Source: an uncultured Pelagibacteraceae bacterium
Lineage (GTDB): Bacteria > Pseudomonadota > Alphaproteobacteria > Pelagibacterales > Pelagibacteraceae
Length of the DNA stretch: 64,000 nucleotides
NCBI GenBank assembly: GCA_902614975.1
Contig: CACMND010000006.1
Coordinates: 1-64,000, forward strand
Direction of reading: 5' to 3'
In this document: positions 62,934 to 64,000 of the stretch, piece after piece
Position numbering within the stretch: position 1 is the stretch's first letter
How the letters are laid out: the number at the start of each line of letters is the position of its first letter
The notes under the pieces: generated by a model
Seen by the model: only the letters and a program-made list of their open reading frames with translations
The model's database searches: none
What the model was told of the DNA's origin: nothing
Position numbers and translations under genes: made by a program

Positions 62934-63794
62934 ATGACAAAATCATTTCCTTTGCTCTTTATATTATTATGGTCTTCGGCATTTATATCTGGGAAAGAAA
63001 TTGTTCAAAACGCTTCTCCATTTGCAGCTTTAGCATTTAGATTTGGGATTGTAACAATTGGTTTTCTTATATTTGCTTATCTCAGTAATGATAAAATTTT
63101 CGGAAAATTAAAAAATATTATTGAAAGTCTTTCAACAGGTATTTTATTTCATGGGATTTATTTAGGTGGATGTTGGTATGCATTTTCAATTGGAATGCCA
63201 GCTGCAATTGTAGCTTTAATAGTTACACTTCAACCGATTTTAACAAATATTTTATCTGGTCCTATTTTTGGAGAAAAAATATCTTGGAAACAGTGGGTGG
63301 GTATCAGTTTAGGGTTCATTGGTTCTATCACTGTCTTAGGTATTGATTTTGGGAAAGAAATTCCTCCTTTAGGATTGTTAGCTACAGTCTTAGCTTTATT
63401 TGCAATAACGGCTGGAACATTGTGGCAAAAAAAATTGAGTGGAAATTTAGCTTTGTCAGTTAACAATGCATATCAAGCAATTGGTGGTTGCCTATTTAAT
63501 CTATTGTTAATGTTTATATTTGAAAATGCTTATATAAATTTTACAACTAGCTTTATATTAGGTATGTCTCACCAAATTATATTAGTTTCATTTGGGGCTT
63601 TTACTATTCTTATGTTTTTAATCAAAAGGGGTACTGTGGGTAAAACTACTACTTTATTTTTTTTAGTACCTCCTACCTCAGCAGTGATGGCATGGATATT
63701 TTTAAATGAACAATTAACATTTACTGACATAATTGGTTTTTTAATAACAACCGTTGGGGTATTTATAGCTACAAGGGATAAAAAGAATGGATAA
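62934..63794 (+). CDS. EamA/DMT-family permease
   Basis: A 286-residue inner-membrane protein with ten hydrophobic helices, in two EamA halves. The N-terminal LFILLWSSAFISGKEIVQNASPF and late LFFLVPPTSAVMAWIFLNEQLTF are classical DMT landmarks. Substrate is unknown; related proteins export amino acids or related metabolites. It overlaps the following homocysteine S-methyltransferase gene by 8 bases, so it may be a methionine-related or methylated-compound carrier. Confidence 0.88.
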   Translation: MTKSFPLLFILLWSSAFISGKEIVQNASPFAALAFRFGIVTIGFLIFAYLSNDKIFGKLKNIIESLSTGILFHGIYLGGCWYAFSIGMPAAIVALIVTLQPILTNILSGPIFGEKISWKQWVGISLGFIGSITVLGIDFGKEIPPLGLLATVLALFAITAGTLWQKKLSGNLALSVNNAYQAIGGCLFNLLLMFIFENAYINFTTSFILGMSHQIILVSFGAFTILMFLIKRGTVGKTTTLFFLVPPTSAVMAWIFLNEQLTFTDIIGFLITTVGVFIATRDKKNG

Positions 63795-64000
63795 CAATTT
63801 TTTTAAAAAAATAAGAATTTTAGATGGTGGTATGGGTCAATTATTACTCGAAAAAGGAATGGTATCTATGGGGACTTTATGGTCTGCTAGCGCTTTATTA
63901 GATGAAAAATATCATCAAATGTTAGTTGATACTCATCTATCATATATCAACGCAGGCTCAGATGTTATTGTTACTAACACCTTTAGTTGTAGAAAATTTA
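63787..64000 (+). CDS. Homocysteine S-methyltransferase family, 3' end missing
   Basis: The first 71 codons of a gene running off the window. ILDGGMGQLLLEKG is the standard start of the homocysteine S-methyltransferase/BHMT fold and YINAGSDVIVTNTFSC the next strand. The zinc-binding cysteines lie in the missing part. The enzyme would transfer a methyl group from a betaine, S-methylmethionine or related donor to homocysteine. Its ATG overlaps the DMT permease stop by 8 bases, so no riboswitch leader precedes it. Confidence 0.85.
   Translation, partial: MDNNFFKKIRILDGGMGQLLLEKGMVSMGTLWSASALLDEKYHQMLVDTHLSYINAGSDVIVTNTFSCRKF

Noticed and set aside
63700-63790. Possible SAM-type riboswitch before the homocysteine S-methyltransferase gene
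   Set aside because: Such leaders are known in SAR11, but here the start codon overlaps the upstream gene by 8 bases, leaving no untranslated leader.
1-64000. tRNA, rRNA, CRISPR arrays, insertion sequences, prophage or integrase genes
   Set aside because: None seen on reading both strands; all long reading frames are metabolic, transport or small-protein genes and no tandem repeat array is present.

Overview
The window is AT-rich (about 30% G+C by eye), densely packed and almost free of spacers. Its content is dominated by solute uptake and small-molecule catabolism. Core-type MetE-like and homocysteine S-methyltransferase genes, six solute-binding-protein systems, TRAP and tripartite tricarboxylate (Tct) transporters and very short intergenic gaps together suggest a streamlined marine alphaproteobacterium of the SAR11/Pelagibacterales type. 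This is inferred from composition and gene content, not from a marker gene. I see no rRNA, tRNA, CRISPR array, insertion sequence, prophage or attachment site, and no gene-free stretch longer than about 175 bases.

Layout. (1) 1-5.7 kb: the end of a SnoaL-like gene, a MetE-like methyltransferase, then a family-1 sugar ABC operon (binding protein, two permeases, a HAD-like protein) with no ATPase. (2) 5.7-12 kb: LysE and MFS exporters, an Asp/Glu racemase-family protein, a methyltransferase, a 1-Cys peroxiredoxin, and a sulfur cluster (persulfide dioxygenase-like, cysE, cysK). (3) 12-15.9 kb: a ten-gene operon of very small proteins (SnoaL-like, cupin, secreted, ferredoxin-fold-like, DUF1330, HCCA isomerase-like) ending in a pair of SMR-type membrane proteins. 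(4) 16-22.6 kb: a DMT permease, a TRAP transporter with an isocitrate-lyase-family enzyme and a 3-hydroxyisobutyrate dehydrogenase-like enzyme, and small accessory genes. (5) 22.6-34.5 kb: a Dpp/Opp-type ABC transporter, an amidotransferase, a HisN-like phosphatase, a gamma-butyrobetaine hydroxylase-like dioxygenase, a flavodoxin-fold reductase, CcdA and PEP carboxylase.

(6) 34.5-45.6 kb: a sugar-acid region: FAH hydrolase, 3-hydroxyacid dehydrogenase, ROK kinase, aldo/keto reductase, SDR, TctABC uptake, PdxA-like dehydrogenase, a rhamnonate-dehydratase-like enolase-superfamily enzyme, ribokinase and FucU/RbsD. The dehydratase, SDR and FAH hydrolase are the three steps expected of a non-phosphorylating 6-deoxyhexonate route. 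(7) 45.7-62.9 kb: an inositol/cyclitol-like region (IolD, IolE, three Gfo/Idh/MocA dehydrogenases, two 2-hydroxyacid dehydrogenases, an aldehyde dehydrogenase, an HpcH/HpaI aldolase) flanked by two ribose/fructose-class ABC transporters whose ATPases each have a single domain. (8) A DMT permease and the start of a homocysteine S-methyltransferase close the window.

Regulatory structure. All six solute-binding-protein genes are followed, 10-40 bases after the stop codon, by a perfect inverted repeat. In five of them it lies between the binding protein and the membrane subunits, and in the Tct operon it falls inside the first codons of tctB. A 20-base perfect palindrome resembling a Zur-type operator precedes a small cysteine-containing DsrE-like gene. 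Seven of eight convergent gene pairs have no room for a terminator.
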